DNA of 64,000 bases, taken from positions 396,333-460,332 of the forward strand of contig NZ_KB908292.1 in the NCBI RefSeq assembly GCF_000382425.1, in the 5' to 3' direction. Numbering within the stretch: position 1 is the stretch's first letter; the number at the start of each line of letters is the position of its first letter. The translations under genes were made by a program, and so were the position numbers. Shown one piece after another: positions 17,287 through 26,112 of the stretch. The notes under the pieces are model-generated. The model did not search any database. It was not told the DNA's origin and worked only from the letters and a program-made list of their open reading frames with translations. Source of the DNA: Empedobacter brevis NBRC 14943 = ATCC 43319. GTDB lineage: Bacteria; Bacteroidota; Bacteroidia; Flavobacteriales; Weeksellaceae.

Positions 17287-17670
17287 ATGAAAACAGAATG
17301 TATAGGCGATTTCGTGAAATTGAATGGTAAAACTTATCCTTGCACGGTAAGCCTGACAATGGATTTAGTAGGTGGTAAATGGAAAGCTGTAATCCTTTAT
17401 CATTTAAAAGATGAAGCAAAGAGATATAACGAACTTCGTAAAGAAATACCGTCTGTTACCGAAATGACTTTAAGTTTACAGTTGAAACAATTAGAAAAAG
17501 ATGGTCTTGTTTTAAGAAAAGTTCACGGCAAAAAACCGCCTGTAAAAGTCATTTACAGTTTAACCGATTTCGGCAAAAGTATTGTTCCTGTTTTGGAAGC
17601 AATCACAAAATGGGGAAATAGAGTTGTGAAAGAAAAGGGAGAATTTATTTCTGCTGAACGTCCTATGTAA
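17287..17670 (+). CDS. HxlR-family winged-helix regulator, second copy
   Basis: 127 residues. Winged helix: 'LVGGKWKAVILYHLKDEAKRYNELRKEIP', 'VTEMTLSLQLKQLEKDGLV' and the wing 'KKPPVKVIYSLTDFGKS'. Cysteines at residues 5 and 19 lie near the N-terminus, where redox-sensing members keep reactive cysteines (family knowledge; role here is inference). It is divergent from the flavin reductase at 16652 and convergent with the AraC gene at 17691, 20 bases away. Confidence 0.92.
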   Translation: MKTECIGDFVKLNGKTYPCTVSLTMDLVGGKWKAVILYHLKDEAKRYNELRKEIPSVTEMTLSLQLKQLEKDGLVLRKVHGKKPPVKVIYSLTDFGKSIVPVLEAITKWGNRVVKEKGEFISAERPM

Positions 17671-17690
17671 TAAAATTCAAAATCTCCTGT

Positions 17691-18599
17691 CTAAACAACA
17701 TTTGCTCCTATTTCTTTCCTAAACTGCAAAGGCGTTACCTCCGTTTGCTTCTTAAAAAAGATGATAAAGTTTGACGAATGCTCAAAGCCTAAGCTAAACG
17801 CTATTTCTGCAATATCCCAATTGCTGAATTGTAATAATGCTTTAGCTTCTTTAGTTATTCTTTCGGCAATCCATTCTGTTGTAGTTTTGCCCGTGCTTTC
17901 TTTCAAAGCCCTGTTTAATGTATTGGTATGAACGTTGAGCTGTCCGGCAAACTCGTTTGCTGTTTTAAGTTGCAGCGTTTGGCTTGGGGCATCAATGGGA
18001 AATTGTCGCTCCAACAATTCTAAAAACAATGTGGTGATACGCTCCGAAGCATTGACGGGCTGATAAAAAGTTTCGGGCGGTTGCATCTTCATAGCTTCGT
18101 GCATAATGATTTGCACATAGCTTCTCAATAAGTCGTACTTATTGGCGTATTCCGAGCGTATTTCACGCATCATATTTTCAAAAACACTTTCCAAAAGTTT
18201 TAAACTTTCTTTACCGGGGAAAAATATGTGATTGCCCCCAACTTTGAACAATGCCGATTGCGAAAGATTTTCATTTTTCAGGGTCGGGCTTACAAAGTCT
18301 TCAGTGAAAAGGCAGAAATATCCTGCTTGGTTTTCCGAAGTCGGTTGCCACGAATAGGGAATAAGCGGATTAAGAAACGTAATAGAGGGCTTGTCTATCT
18401 GTATGGATTTGTCGGCATAGCTCAAAATACCTGTTCCTTTTGTAGTCATCGAGATTTTATAAAAATCCCTGCGGTTAGGCGGTAGCGATGTACTGTCGCA
18501 CGCAAATTCCTCCCTGCGGTATATGTTGAATTGTCCTGTTTTTGAATACTCCTGTCCGTGATTGGTGTGAAATTCCTTTATTGTTTCCTTGCGTTTCAT
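17691..18599 (-). CDS. AraC-family transcriptional regulator
   Basis: 302 residues. The N-terminal 160 or so residues form a cupin-like sensor ('SITFLNPLIPYSWQP'). The C-terminal double helix-turn-helix spans about 200-297: 'NVHTNTLNRALKESTGKTTTEW' and 'FSNWDIAEIAFSLGFEHSSNF', followed by 'QTEVTPLQFRKE'. Such regulators often sit beside the oxidoreductases they activate. It lies immediately downstream of mobB (52-base gap), at the position where a mobC coupling-protein gene would be expected in Bacteroidota elements. Confidence 0.92.
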   Translation of the reverse strand: MKRKETIKEFHTNHGQEYSKTGQFNIYRREEFACDSTSLPPNRRDFYKISMTTKGTGILSYADKSIQIDKPSITFLNPLIPYSWQPTSENQAGYFCLFTEDFVSPTLKNENLSQSALFKVGGNHIFFPGKESLKLLESVFENMMREIRSEYANKYDLLRSYVQIIMHEAMKMQPPETFYQPVNASERITTLFLELLERQFPIDAPSQTLQLKTANEFAGQLNVHTNTLNRALKESTGKTTTEWIAERITKEAKALLQFSNWDIAEIAFSLGFEHSSNFIIFFKKQTEVTPLQFRKEIGANVV

Positions 18600-18651
18600 T
18601 TTACAAAGTTATGAAATTCAAACGGACAGATGCGAGCTATAACAGATATTT

Positions 18652-19917
18652 TCACAACCTCCTGCCTTTCTTCTTTTTCTTCTTCATTCGGTTGGCAAAC
18701 TGTTCTTCTTCGTAGTCCTCGCCCTGTGCATTGGGTAACAGGCTGAATAATCCCAAATCGAAATTAGGCGAATGTTCCTGTGAAAGAAACTCAAAAAGGT
18801 CTTTTGTTGGCAAATCGTCCAATGTATCTGTTTTGGAAACAGGGCTGTCCTGTACCTTTAATTCGGGTTTGTTTCCGTTGTTCCACCAATCGTTGAAAAC
18901 ATTTGCAGACAGGTTTCTATCCAATGCCGAACCGTTCCAAACACTACGGCTTTCGTGGTCGATGAATGTTATACCGTAAATCCTCCCGCTGTCGTTCCTG
19001 CGGACAAGGGTATTAATACCCTGCTCGGTCAATTGCTTTTTAAAATCCGTTTCGTTGCTTGTCGTGTGCATAGCCAATTCAACGGTATTCTTTAAAATTG
19101 ACCTTGCAGGATTGGTCTTCATTTTCTCTTTAGACTGTTCCAAGTGTTTTTGCAGTTGTGCTACGCCTGCATCTTTTCCGAATAGCGATGCCTTGAACGG
19201 ATTGCTTGCCTTGTTTCCGTTCTCGTCCAATGCCACATAGACCAATCCGTTTACGGTCTGACCGTTCCTCTCGCCTTTGACTTCTTCTGCTGTGATGTTG
19301 AAAAGAGAAAGTAACGCATTGTAGCTACCCATAGTTGAAAAGTTGTAATACTTTGGCAAATGGCGGACTACCGAAGCAATCTGACTTTTTATGTCGCCTT
19401 TATGGTAATCCACAGGTCTGAAAACCTTGTTGGCTTGTTTCTGCTCCTGCTCGGTTGCTTTGTGCAGGTTGTATTTCTGTTCCAAATCCCGACAGATTGC
19501 CATTGAACGAGGGTGGTCGTAATCATCGGGGATTTTCTTTCCGTCAATGCCTACACAGGTCGAAACGATATGGATATGCGTCCGGTCAATGTCCGTATGT
19601 TTGAAAACAATATAGGGCTGATTGCCGTAGCCCATACGTTCCATATACACGCGAGCCATTTCGGTAAACTGCTCATCGTTTACCTTGTCTTTCGGGTCTG
19701 GGTTCAATGAAATATGGCGTACCGTCTTTTCCGTTTTGATGTTTGCTGACAGGTACGGCTCAAAGCACTTATTGAAATACGCTACGGAATACCTGCCGTC
19801 CACCGTATCGGGTATCTTGTTCAGCAATAAAACCGCTCCGTTTTCATTGTCCACTTTATGCTGATTGTACAAAATCGCTCCGTACATATTGCTTCCCTTT
19901 CCGATTTTTGCAATCAT
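18652..19917 (-). CDS. mobB: Relaxase MobB (mobilisation nuclease)
   Basis: A 421-residue relaxase of the Bacteroidota MobB type. 'GSNMYGAILYNQHKVD' near the N-terminus holds candidate nucleophile tyrosines (Y12, Y18). The metal-binding histidine motif is 'FKHTDIDRTHIHIVS' (H107, H114, H116). The protein would nick oriT and pilot the strand during transfer. A lysine/arginine run (about 412-421) closes the chain. The start follows the mobA stop by four bases. The partner coupling protein MobC is not found next door, so the island needs a helper for transfer. Confidence 0.93.
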   Translation of the reverse strand: MIAKIGKGSNMYGAILYNQHKVDNENGAVLLLNKIPDTVDGRYSVAYFNKCFEPYLSANIKTEKTVRHISLNPDPKDKVNDEQFTEMARVYMERMGYGNQPYIVFKHTDIDRTHIHIVSTCVGIDGKKIPDDYDHPRSMAICRDLEQKYNLHKATEQEQKQANKVFRPVDYHKGDIKSQIASVVRHLPKYYNFSTMGSYNALLSLFNITAEEVKGERNGQTVNGLVYVALDENGNKASNPFKASLFGKDAGVAQLQKHLEQSKEKMKTNPARSILKNTVELAMHTTSNETDFKKQLTEQGINTLVRRNDSGRIYGITFIDHESRSVWNGSALDRNLSANVFNDWWNNGNKPELKVQDSPVSKTDTLDDLPTKDLFEFLSQEHSPNFDLGLFSLLPNAQGEDYEEEQFANRMKKKKKKGRRL

Positions 19918-19921
19918 TTCT

Positions 19922-20356
19922 TTACTCTTTTTTCAGATACTTTGCTTCAAATTCCTGTGTCAGACGGATGACTTCCTTAGTGACTTTTACCAATTCAATG
20001 GTTTCTTTTTCCAGTTTAAAGAGGTATGCGGATGCTTTTTTCTCTGAAAAATTGCGGTACAATAGCTTTACAACCTGATTGTAATTTGTTCCGATTGCCC
20101 TGAACTGACTAAAAAATCGGGTCAGCTTTTCGTGATATTCTATTGCATTCATATCAATTTTGACGGTCTTTACCGTCTTCTGAAAGATGCAAGCCGTGAT
20201 GAAATGTGCCACTGCTTTCATTCCCGATTGGTCAAAGAGGGCAAGGAACTTGGCGTTGTCCTCTGCATTCAGGTTAATGGAATACCGATTGACCGCAGGG
20301 TCGTTCTTCGGTTTTCTCCCTGTTTTCCTAACCTGTTTACTGTTCTTTTCTTCCAT
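19922..20356 (-). CDS. mobA: Mobilisation accessory protein MobA (MobC-fold relaxosome protein)
   Basis: 144 residues: a basic N-terminus ('KQVRKTGRKPKNDPAVNRYS'), a ribbon-helix-helix-like region, and the hallmark 'QFRAIGTNYNQVVKLL' of relaxosome accessory proteins (Pfam MobC type; called MobA in Bacteroides elements). It binds near oriT and assists the relaxase encoded four bases downstream. A large inverted repeat, the candidate oriT, lies 65 bases upstream of its start. Confidence 0.9.
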   Translation of the reverse strand: MEEKNSKQVRKTGRKPKNDPAVNRYSINLNAEDNAKFLALFDQSGMKAVAHFITACIFQKTVKTVKIDMNAIEYHEKLTRFFSQFRAIGTNYNQVVKLLYRNFSEKKASAYLFKLEKETIELVKVTKEVIRLTQEFEAKYLKKE

Positions 20357-20420
20357 AATAAATCCATTTTAAATCTTAAACAAACGGGCGACTTCGGAGC
20401 CGTTTCCAGCCGCTGCAAGG

Positions 20421-20475
20421 GCAAGTGCTTTTGAGGTACGGAAATTCATTTCGAGTACCTCAAAAGATAACTTGC
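20421..20475. other. Candidate origin of transfer (oriT): nested inverted repeat upstream of mobA
   Basis: CTTTTGAGGTAC (20428-20439) and GTACCTCAAAAG (20455-20466) are perfect inverted repeats around a 15-base centre. Outer arms GCAAGT (20421-20426) and ACTTGC (20470-20475) extend the structure. It sits just upstream of mobA-mobB, the standard oriT position, and no terminator-like T run follows. The nick site cannot be placed from sequence alone. Confidence 0.6.
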
Positions 20476-20875
20476 TCTGAACAGGAGTTCAGAAAATCCG
20501 TCTTGGGGACAGATCAGGTTAATTAGAGATAACCCACAGCTTATATTACAAATTTCGCTAAGATCAATTGAATAACAGTTATTTGAAAGCAGGATAATGG
20601 ATGCAAAACACCGCCAGTTAGAGCCACCTTTTCTTTATTTTGTACATACATCCTGTTATTTGTCAGAGCAGTTAACTGTTCAGCTGTACAAACGGAAAGT
20701 TGTAGCCACAGTTACATATAACTCCTATCAGCTGAAAATACAGACAATTTTGCAGGTGGACTTTCTGTTGGAAGGAATTACTTATTTACAGAGTCGCAAT
20801 TAAAATAAATTATAGCTGTATCGTAATATTTCAAATCACATAGTATAATTTATAACAATCAATAAAATTAAAATC
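20476..20875. other. Non-coding gap between oriT region and DUF3408 gene
   Basis: In many related elements a ParA-type ATPase gene lies between mobA and the DUF3408 gene. Here only short unconvincing reading frames occur (for example a 68-codon one from 20597), without a recognisable domain. I see no intact gene; the ParA gene may have been lost. Confidence 0.4.
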
Positions 20876-21298
20876 ATGGATGACAATAACAAAAAAGTAA
20901 AATCGGATATAGACGAGGCAAAAATGATGAACCTGATGGTTGACGGGGTAAGAAAAGAAGGATTTGATATTTCCGCAGAAGAAATACTGGAAAAGAAAAA
21001 AAATGAGGGACAGGAACAGGAACAGCCATTTAAAAAAGGGAACACCCGTCCAAAAAGCTACAGCCGACCCGATTATGAAGAAATATTTTTCAAAGATGTA
21101 AAAAGTACGGCACGGCATGTAAAATCAGTGCACATCGATCCCGATCATCACAAAAAACTTTCGCGAATTGTTCAGGTAATAGGAGATAATAATACCACCA
21201 TTTATGCCTATCTGTATAACCTACTGGATCATCACTTCGGGGAGTTTGAAGAGTCTATCACGACCAGTTTCAATGAAAAAAACAGACCTATTTTCTGA
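20876..21298 (+). CDS. DUF3408-family conjugative-element protein
   Basis: 140 residues: a charged, glutamate/lysine-rich N-terminal half, then a compact C-terminal domain from about residue 75 ('SVHIDPDHHKKLSRIVQVIG', 'TIYAYLYNLLDHHF'). This is the pattern of DUF3408 proteins, which sit near mobA and the transfer genes in Bacteroidota conjugative transposons. The C-terminal part resembles a ribbon-helix-helix DNA-binding fold; function is not established. No tra genes follow, only a decayed tract. Confidence 0.82.
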   Translation: MDDNNKKVKSDIDEAKMMNLMVDGVRKEGFDISAEEILEKKKNEGQEQEQPFKKGNTRPKSYSRPDYEEIFFKDVKSTARHVKSVHIDPDHHKKLSRIVQVIGDNNTTIYAYLYNLLDHHFGEFEESITTSFNEKNRPIF

Positions 21299-21443
21299 CT
21301 TCTTTAAGTAGTGTTATCAAGAGCAGGAAATATTAACAAAATACAAGTAAACGATATAAGGCACCACCCATTGAGACGTTGAAATAAATAATGCAAAGCT
21401 GAAAAACCGAATAGTTAGAGTATAGAATCAAGCGTAAAAAACA

Positions 21444-21745
21444 ATGAAGTTCCAAATCTCGAACGTGTCTTTTTTTTGGATTTTCGATTTCGACATTGAT
21501 GCAATGGACTTTATGAAAGCCTATAGACTATTATTTCCCGAATTTCAGAACGTACTGGTCAGCAGGAAATTAATGAGCTCATCTGTTTTTATAGATATGA
21601 ATAATTGGTCACGGTTATCCGTGACAAAATTTACTTTCTGCCCAACTATACCATCGAAAAAGCCCTGAAATTATTTCCAGAACTTAAAAAAAGTAGAAAT
21701 GTACTGCTTGAATCGCAAGGACAAGCCATATCAATAGATTTATAA
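21444..21745 (+). pseudogene. Broken small ORF, possible relic of a conjugation-region gene
   Basis: Frame 1 reads from 21444 to 21668. A second frame continues the coding-like text to a stop at 21745 ('DKIYFLPNYTIEKALKLFPE' and on to 'ISIDL'). The two parts resemble each other: 'AYRLLFPEF..NVLVS...FIDM' and 'ALKLFPEL..NVLLE...ISIDL'. This suggests either two copies of a short unit or one gene broken by an indel. No family is recognised. Confidence 0.35.
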
Positions 21746-21980
21746 AGGTATAAGCCTAATTAATCGTGTTCTTTTCGCTTTTTTTTCCGCAACATCTAGC
21801 TAAGAAGACAGTCAAGGCAAATCTATCAAATACGTCAAAATTGTTTTTATCTACAAATATTGTAAATGACGGTAAATTCTCTAAAAATATTTCCAAAAGA
21901 AAAAAAGAAGAAAAAAAGAAAGCAGATACATGGGAAGGGCAATGATGAGACAAAAGGAAACGGAATAAGTCCCGAAGGGT

Positions 21981-22017
21981 GAAAAAGAAAAAATTTTTCG
22001 GAGCTTTTTTCTTTTTC
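21981..22017. terminator. A/T-rich perfect inverted repeat
   Basis: GAAAAAGAAAAAA (21981-21993) and TTTTTTCTTTTTC (22005-22017) pair perfectly around an 11-base centre. It could act as a weak terminator in the decayed tract or be a low-complexity accident. Confidence 0.3.
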
Positions 22018-22639
22018 ATTATGCCGTAAGCTTTTGACTGGCTTTTGCGTGGGATGTCCTTCCCAACTTAGCTGTCTTTTTATCTGTTTTATTCTGGAAA
22101 CCATCTTTCCCCAATGTTCCGCTTCTAAAAAGCGGATGAGATTCCATTAATATTTTATATGGCTTTGAAAGCCACTGAAAGGATAACGAAAAATACTCTT
22201 TGGTGTTCAGATCGGATATTTTTGTTATTCTTTCTACAATATCTGTTCAAAACTTTTTAATTTACCTAAGGAAAAGCACAGGCAAATTAAAGTGTTTTAG
22301 GATCAAGTTTGTTTGTAATGTCAATGCGAGCCAAATAATTCTATTGAGTGTCAAGGTGGATAATACAAAACGTTCCCAATCATATGAAGCCAATCCAAAG
22401 AAATAAAATATTTATAGGGGAAGGATGTTCAGTAGAATATTCCTTGAAAACCAGAAGCAATCCGTCCAAACTGAAAGTACCATTGGTACACATTAATGGC
22501 TATATGTTATGACTTAAAAAACATTGAAAATATTCAGCTATTATAGATTAGTAAAAAGCCTGTAATTATTGCACAAAGACAATCCAATTACAACAACACA
22601 CTCTTAGAATATAAACTTTAGATTGATACTACAGCCTAC

Positions 22640-22648
22640 TATTTTTGC
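22640..22648 (+). promoter_or_regulatory. -7 box for the excisionase-like gene pair
   Basis: TATTTTTGC fits the Bacteroidota TAnnTTTG consensus and lies 88 bases before the first HTH gene. The -33 element is not clear. Confidence 0.4.
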
Positions 22649-22735
22649 AGTAGTCCGACAAATAATGCCAGCGAATACAACATTGGAAAGTACTTTAAAA
22701 TTAGATTTTATTTTCGAGTCTTAAATACTTAAGAC

Positions 22736-23041
22736 ATGGAAATAACGATTCTAAATATTCAGATTTTAGAAGCAGTGAATAGAGAAGTAAAGGAAGTTAC
22801 GAATTTGGTAGCGGAAATTACGGCTCCCTACAAATCACTACAACAGGCAACTAAATGGTTAGATGGACAGGAAGTCTGCCAATTGCTAAACATTAGTAAA
22901 AGAACTTTGCAGACTTATAGAGTGAAAGGAATTCTCGGAGCTACGCAGGTCAATCGCAAAAATTACTTCAAGATGACAGATGTTGAATTTCTGATGCAGT
23001 CAGGTCAAATATTAAAAAGCAGAAAAAATGGAACAGATTGA
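22736..23041 (+). CDS. Excisionase-like HTH protein (Xis2c/Xis2d type), first of a pair
   Basis: 101 residues. A MerR-like HTH_17 domain covers about residues 43-98: 'WLDGQEVCQLLNISKRTLQTY', then 'GILGATQVNRKNYFKMTDVEFLM'. The N-terminal helix probably mediates dimerisation. CTnDOT encodes two such small proteins, Xis2c and Xis2d, which act with the integrase in excision (family knowledge). The next gene overlaps by 14 bases and encodes a similar protein, matching that arrangement. Confidence 0.8.
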   Translation: MEITILNIQILEAVNREVKEVTNLVAEITAPYKSLQQATKWLDGQEVCQLLNISKRTLQTYRVKGILGATQVNRKNYFKMTDVEFLMQSGQILKSRKNGTD

Positions 23042-23333
23042 AAATTCGAATGAAGATATGCTTGCCCTGCTTGAAGCTGTGGTTGGCATCAAAAACGAAC
23101 TACTTTATATCAGGGAATATTTTCACCCACTTCTAAAGGGGGAAATCTACCTGTCAGGCGAACAGGTCTGCAAGATGCTTCACATCAGCAAACGGACTTT
23201 ACAACAATACAGAGATGACGGACTGATTCCTTTTATCAAGCTCGAACGGAAAATACTTTTTAGAGAATCGGACATTATCAGATTATTGGAAAATAATTAT
23301 CGACGTTCGCTGAATAATGAGAAAAATATTTAA
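23028..23333 (+). CDS. Excisionase-like HTH protein (Xis2c/Xis2d type), second of a pair
   Basis: 101 residues, paralogous to the upstream gene: 'YLSGEQVCKMLHISKRTLQQY', then 'GLIPFIKLERKILFRESDIIRLL'. The start overlaps the previous coding region by 14 bases, so translation is coupled. It is a likely excision cofactor of the integrase at 38604 or of an ancestral element. A strong hairpin terminator follows 27 bases after the stop. Confidence 0.8.
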   Translation: MEQIENSNEDMLALLEAVVGIKNELLYIREYFHPLLKGEIYLSGEQVCKMLHISKRTLQQYRDDGLIPFIKLERKILFRESDIIRLLENNYRRSLNNEKNI

Positions 23334-23360
23334 AATTTGTAGCTGTTTAAGACAACTAAA

Positions 23361-23384
23361 AGCCCATTGTTCAAACAATGGGCT
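23361..23384 (+). terminator. Terminator after the excisionase-like pair
   Basis: AGCCCATTGTT (23361-23371) and AACAATGGGCT (23374-23384) pair perfectly around a 2-base centre, preceded by AAAA. The following T content is low, but the position and strength fit a terminator. Confidence 0.65.
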
Positions 23385-23564
23385 ATCTTGCAAAAGCATT
23401 TTTTTAATCTACGTTTCAGATTATTACAATACGTATTTCAAGTTGTCCCTTCGTTTCCTAATTGATACCGACCTCCTCTTACTATTTTAAAAAATGTATC
23501 CACTATTATTAAATAAGCTGACTTGATGCAACGTACTTGAGTAGTAATTTCCACTAAAAGAATA

Positions 23565-23730
23565 TTATTCCTGATCATTATCGAAATACTTTTTGATAAC
23601 TATAAGTGTCAGGCTATACAGAAATTCCATAATCTTTTCCGCTTCTTCCTGCGTTACTTCCATACCTTCGCTTTTAAAGAATTCCATTACCTCTTCTATC
23701 GGGATTCTTGATTTCTTTTGTACGAGTCAT
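23565..23730 (-). pseudogene. Small conserved ORF with a 1-base frameshift
   Basis: The ATG at 23730 overlaps the stop of the 556-residue gene (ATGA), but its frame ends after 18 codons. Removing one A from the AAAA run near codon 5 gives a clean 54-residue protein ending at 23565: MTRTKKSRIPIEE, then 'FFKSEGMEVTQEEAEKIMEF' and a C-terminus '..KKYFDNDQE'. I recall short proteins of this 'KKSRIPIEEV' pattern in Bacteroidota conjugative elements. It is either a true mutation or a homopolymer sequencing error. Confidence 0.6.
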
Positions 23731-25397
23731 GGATTTGTATTTATAATTAAACCATCAGTTTTTTCAAATATAAATCCCATCTCTGCACCGTCCAATAATT
23801 GACCTTCAATTATGGTTTTTTTAAGTTGTACCATCAACTTGTCTACAATCATTTTCATCTGATCTGCTTTCTCAGTATTAACTTTTGCTATACTGTGATG
23901 TACGCTCATATTATAATCAGTAAAAGAAAAAATGTTGGACGAGAATTGATCAAAGAGATAATGGTATTTATGTATGTCCTTATCTGCGTAGATACATAGT
24001 TGCCAAAGGGCTTCGGTCGTCATATAATTTGGCAGATAGTAGGTTTTTGCATAGATGTATGTTCTACAAAAGGACAAGAGAAATAAAGCAAAGATATTAT
24101 CTACCCCTTGATAATTTTCTTTTTCTCCATCAATCAGTTTATAAAACTGCAATGAACTTCCCAATGTGCTTTTGTAATAAAAATAAAGGTCATTGTGCTG
24201 TGGATGATGGGGCGTTTCCCAATGTGGTTCCGGATGATACTGATCTGAGGAATAGATGAGATTTTTACCTTGCATAATGAAAACAAAGAAACTCTGGAAC
24301 TCTCGGAGATTCTTTTGAATCCAGTAACGATCGTGACCCACCAATAAAAACCTGTATTGAGTTCCAAAAAGGCTCATCAAAGAATGCGTGATGGCTTTGA
24401 TTTTTTCATTGTTTACATTCAGACCAATTAGCAGTAAATAGTAAGTTTTTACTTCTCCATAGGTTGTTTGATGAAAAAAATAGATTTGTTCCAATTCTGC
24501 AAAAGTCAGGATTCTGTCAATAGCTCTTTCAAGTATTTCATCTTTTGACGATCCCTCGATTGGACATAGGTCTTCATCACCATTACATATCTTCTCGTAT
24601 TGCTTTTTTATAAGATGCTTTAAATTGTAGAATCGAACTGAGATGAATGTATATAACGAATCCGAAATAATGCGCAATGAATCAAACAATTCTGAATTGT
24701 AGATTAAATCATCCCCTTCAATTGATTTCTTTGTTTCGTCAAAAATTTCACTGATAAAATATTGGTGCTGATTCTTTTTGACAAAATATTGCTTAAGTTC
24801 CGGAATGTAGATCAGCAGTTTATTTATCCTTATATTCAGATCAATGTCGAATGTCCTGTTTCCGGTAAATAATTCTTCTAGATATTCAAGATCATATTCG
24901 ATCAGTTTTTTATAGGAAGTAAAGACACTATTATAGGAATTCTCAGCGATCAGCCTTTCGACCTGCAACTGATGGATCTCGTGGTCGTGGTGGAAAGTAT
25001 CCTCGTACCGATTGAACTTTTTGTGATATTTTTTCCAGTTTCTGTTTATCAATAGTGAAGGTAGTGAGTCTTCATTTTGATAGATCATTGATGACTGTTG
25101 GCAGTAGTATTCTATGAATGGGTGACCTTTTGAAAATTGGTATTCGATTCTGGAATAATCAATGAAATAAATATAGACCTGATACTGTTCTCTAACTTCG
25201 GCAACCCATCTTTTTGACTGCAATTTTACAGCATCTGAATTTTTGGAGACAGAGATAAGCAGGTGTGATTTCGCTGAGGTCTTTTCCTGCTTGTAGAATA
25301 TCTGAATAATTAAATGGTCGTGTACAAGCTGATTCAATGTATTTTCCAAGAACTCACTGGTGAGGATGAAAAACGGAGATTTCTTTGGGGTTGTCAT
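23727..25397 (-). CDS. Uncharacterised 556-residue protein of Bacteroidota elements
   Basis: No family is recognised with confidence. The chain seems to hold two alpha/beta parts with a similar rhythm: residues 25-105 ('IQIFYKQEKTSAKSHLLISV') and about 320-400 ('QIYFFHQTTYGEVKTYYLLLIG'). Each has a strand-rich opening like a minimal nucleotidyltransferase and is followed by long helical stretches that could be HEPN-like. This is a weak resemblance only. No signal peptide or membrane segment is seen. It overlaps the upstream gene by 4 bases (ATGA) and the downstream small gene likewise, so it is the core of a coupled operon. Confidence 0.6.
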   Translation of the reverse strand: MTTPKKSPFFILTSEFLENTLNQLVHDHLIIQIFYKQEKTSAKSHLLISVSKNSDAVKLQSKRWVAEVREQYQVYIYFIDYSRIEYQFSKGHPFIEYYCQQSSMIYQNEDSLPSLLINRNWKKYHKKFNRYEDTFHHDHEIHQLQVERLIAENSYNSVFTSYKKLIEYDLEYLEELFTGNRTFDIDLNIRINKLLIYIPELKQYFVKKNQHQYFISEIFDETKKSIEGDDLIYNSELFDSLRIISDSLYTFISVRFYNLKHLIKKQYEKICNGDEDLCPIEGSSKDEILERAIDRILTFAELEQIYFFHQTTYGEVKTYYLLLIGLNVNNEKIKAITHSLMSLFGTQYRFLLVGHDRYWIQKNLREFQSFFVFIMQGKNLIYSSDQYHPEPHWETPHHPQHNDLYFYYKSTLGSSLQFYKLIDGEKENYQGVDNIFALFLLSFCRTYIYAKTYYLPNYMTTEALWQLCIYADKDIHKYHYLFDQFSSNIFSFTDYNMSVHHSIAKVNTEKADQMKMIVDKLMVQLKKTIIEGQLLDGAEMGFIFEKTDGLIINTNP

Positions 25398-26044
25398 AGC
25401 TGATCGTTTTTAGTTTCATAATCACTATCGTAGTGTATAAAGATAGCCTCAATAAATAAATGAAGCAAGGCAAACCAGACCATCAGATCGATATGAAGAT
25501 CCATCTCGGGGTCGTTATCATATCCGATAGTCTGGTTGAAAACAAAATCATGGTCTTTCATCTTTTCCTGATACTTCTCAAAATAATCAATTCCAACAAT
25601 TGACAAAATAAGAAGAAATAATTCATTGATGCACTTCTCAGAAGTAGTTGCATTGATGATGTATTGCGCGCTGTTAAAATTATCCAATTTATCAGTTTCG
25701 GATTTGGATTCGACCGAACTATTTGATTTGCCCTCAAAGTAAAAATGAATGAGTAATAATATGCAGGACAGCAGACCTGCCGTCTTGACATCTTGTGAGC
25801 TTGCATTCTTGAAATCGATATTCCCTGCTAGCAATTCCTCCAATTTATATTCTTGAATCAGATCGGGATAGTTATCAAGCAGTTCTGTAAGTTTCGGATT
25901 ATGCAGTTGGTCACGCAGGCTGAATATCCCAGTTTCAAGGTCTTCTCCCCGAGAATTTTGAACGAGAATACCCAGTGCGATCTCAGCCTGCTCTCTGGTT
26001 TTTACAAGCTGATTGTCTTTGCTAAAGTGTTTGTTATTTTTCAT
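25394..26044 (-). CDS. Uncharacterised helical 216-residue protein
   Basis: Not recognised. The product is mostly helical and acidic, with a hydrophobic helix near residues 107-125 ('TAGLLSCILLLIHFYFEG') and a C-terminal 'MVWFALLHLFIEAIFIH' stretch that could be a buried helix. It is the middle gene of the minus-strand operon 26670-23565: 68 bases after the 185-residue gene and overlapping the 556-residue gene by 4 bases. The strict order suggests the products act together. Confidence 0.6.
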   Translation of the reverse strand: MKNNKHFSKDNQLVKTREQAEIALGILVQNSRGEDLETGIFSLRDQLHNPKLTELLDNYPDLIQEYKLEELLAGNIDFKNASSQDVKTAGLLSCILLLIHFYFEGKSNSSVESKSETDKLDNFNSAQYIINATTSEKCINELFLLILSIVGIDYFEKYQEKMKDHDFVFNQTIGYDNDPEMDLHIDLMVWFALLHLFIEAIFIHYDSDYETKNDQL

Positions 26045-26112
26045 ATCAATAATTTTATCTTTTGTAAAGTTGAAAAAGGACTGAGGGATATCCTATTCCG
26101 GAAAGGGATATA

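Larger units (their letters stand above)
21299..22735. other. Decayed tract of 1.4 kb without intact genes
   Basis: This is where transfer genes would normally follow DUF3408. Only fragments are visible: a broken reading frame at 21444-21745, long A-rich runs with chance minus-strand frames around 21756-22104, and hairpins at 21981-22017 and 22106-22125 (CCGCTT/AAGCGG). The final 100 bases hold the promoter of the HTH pair. It looks like the remains of a deletion. Confidence 0.6.

Noticed and set aside
20597..20803. 68-codon plus-strand frame upstream of the DUF3408 gene
   Set aside because: No recognisable domain, and composition unlike neighbouring coding DNA; not annotated as a gene.
21756..22104. 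Minus-strand reading frames of 85-87 codons
   Set aside because: Low-complexity F/S/K-rich text through A/T-rich repeats, with no domain or plausible start.
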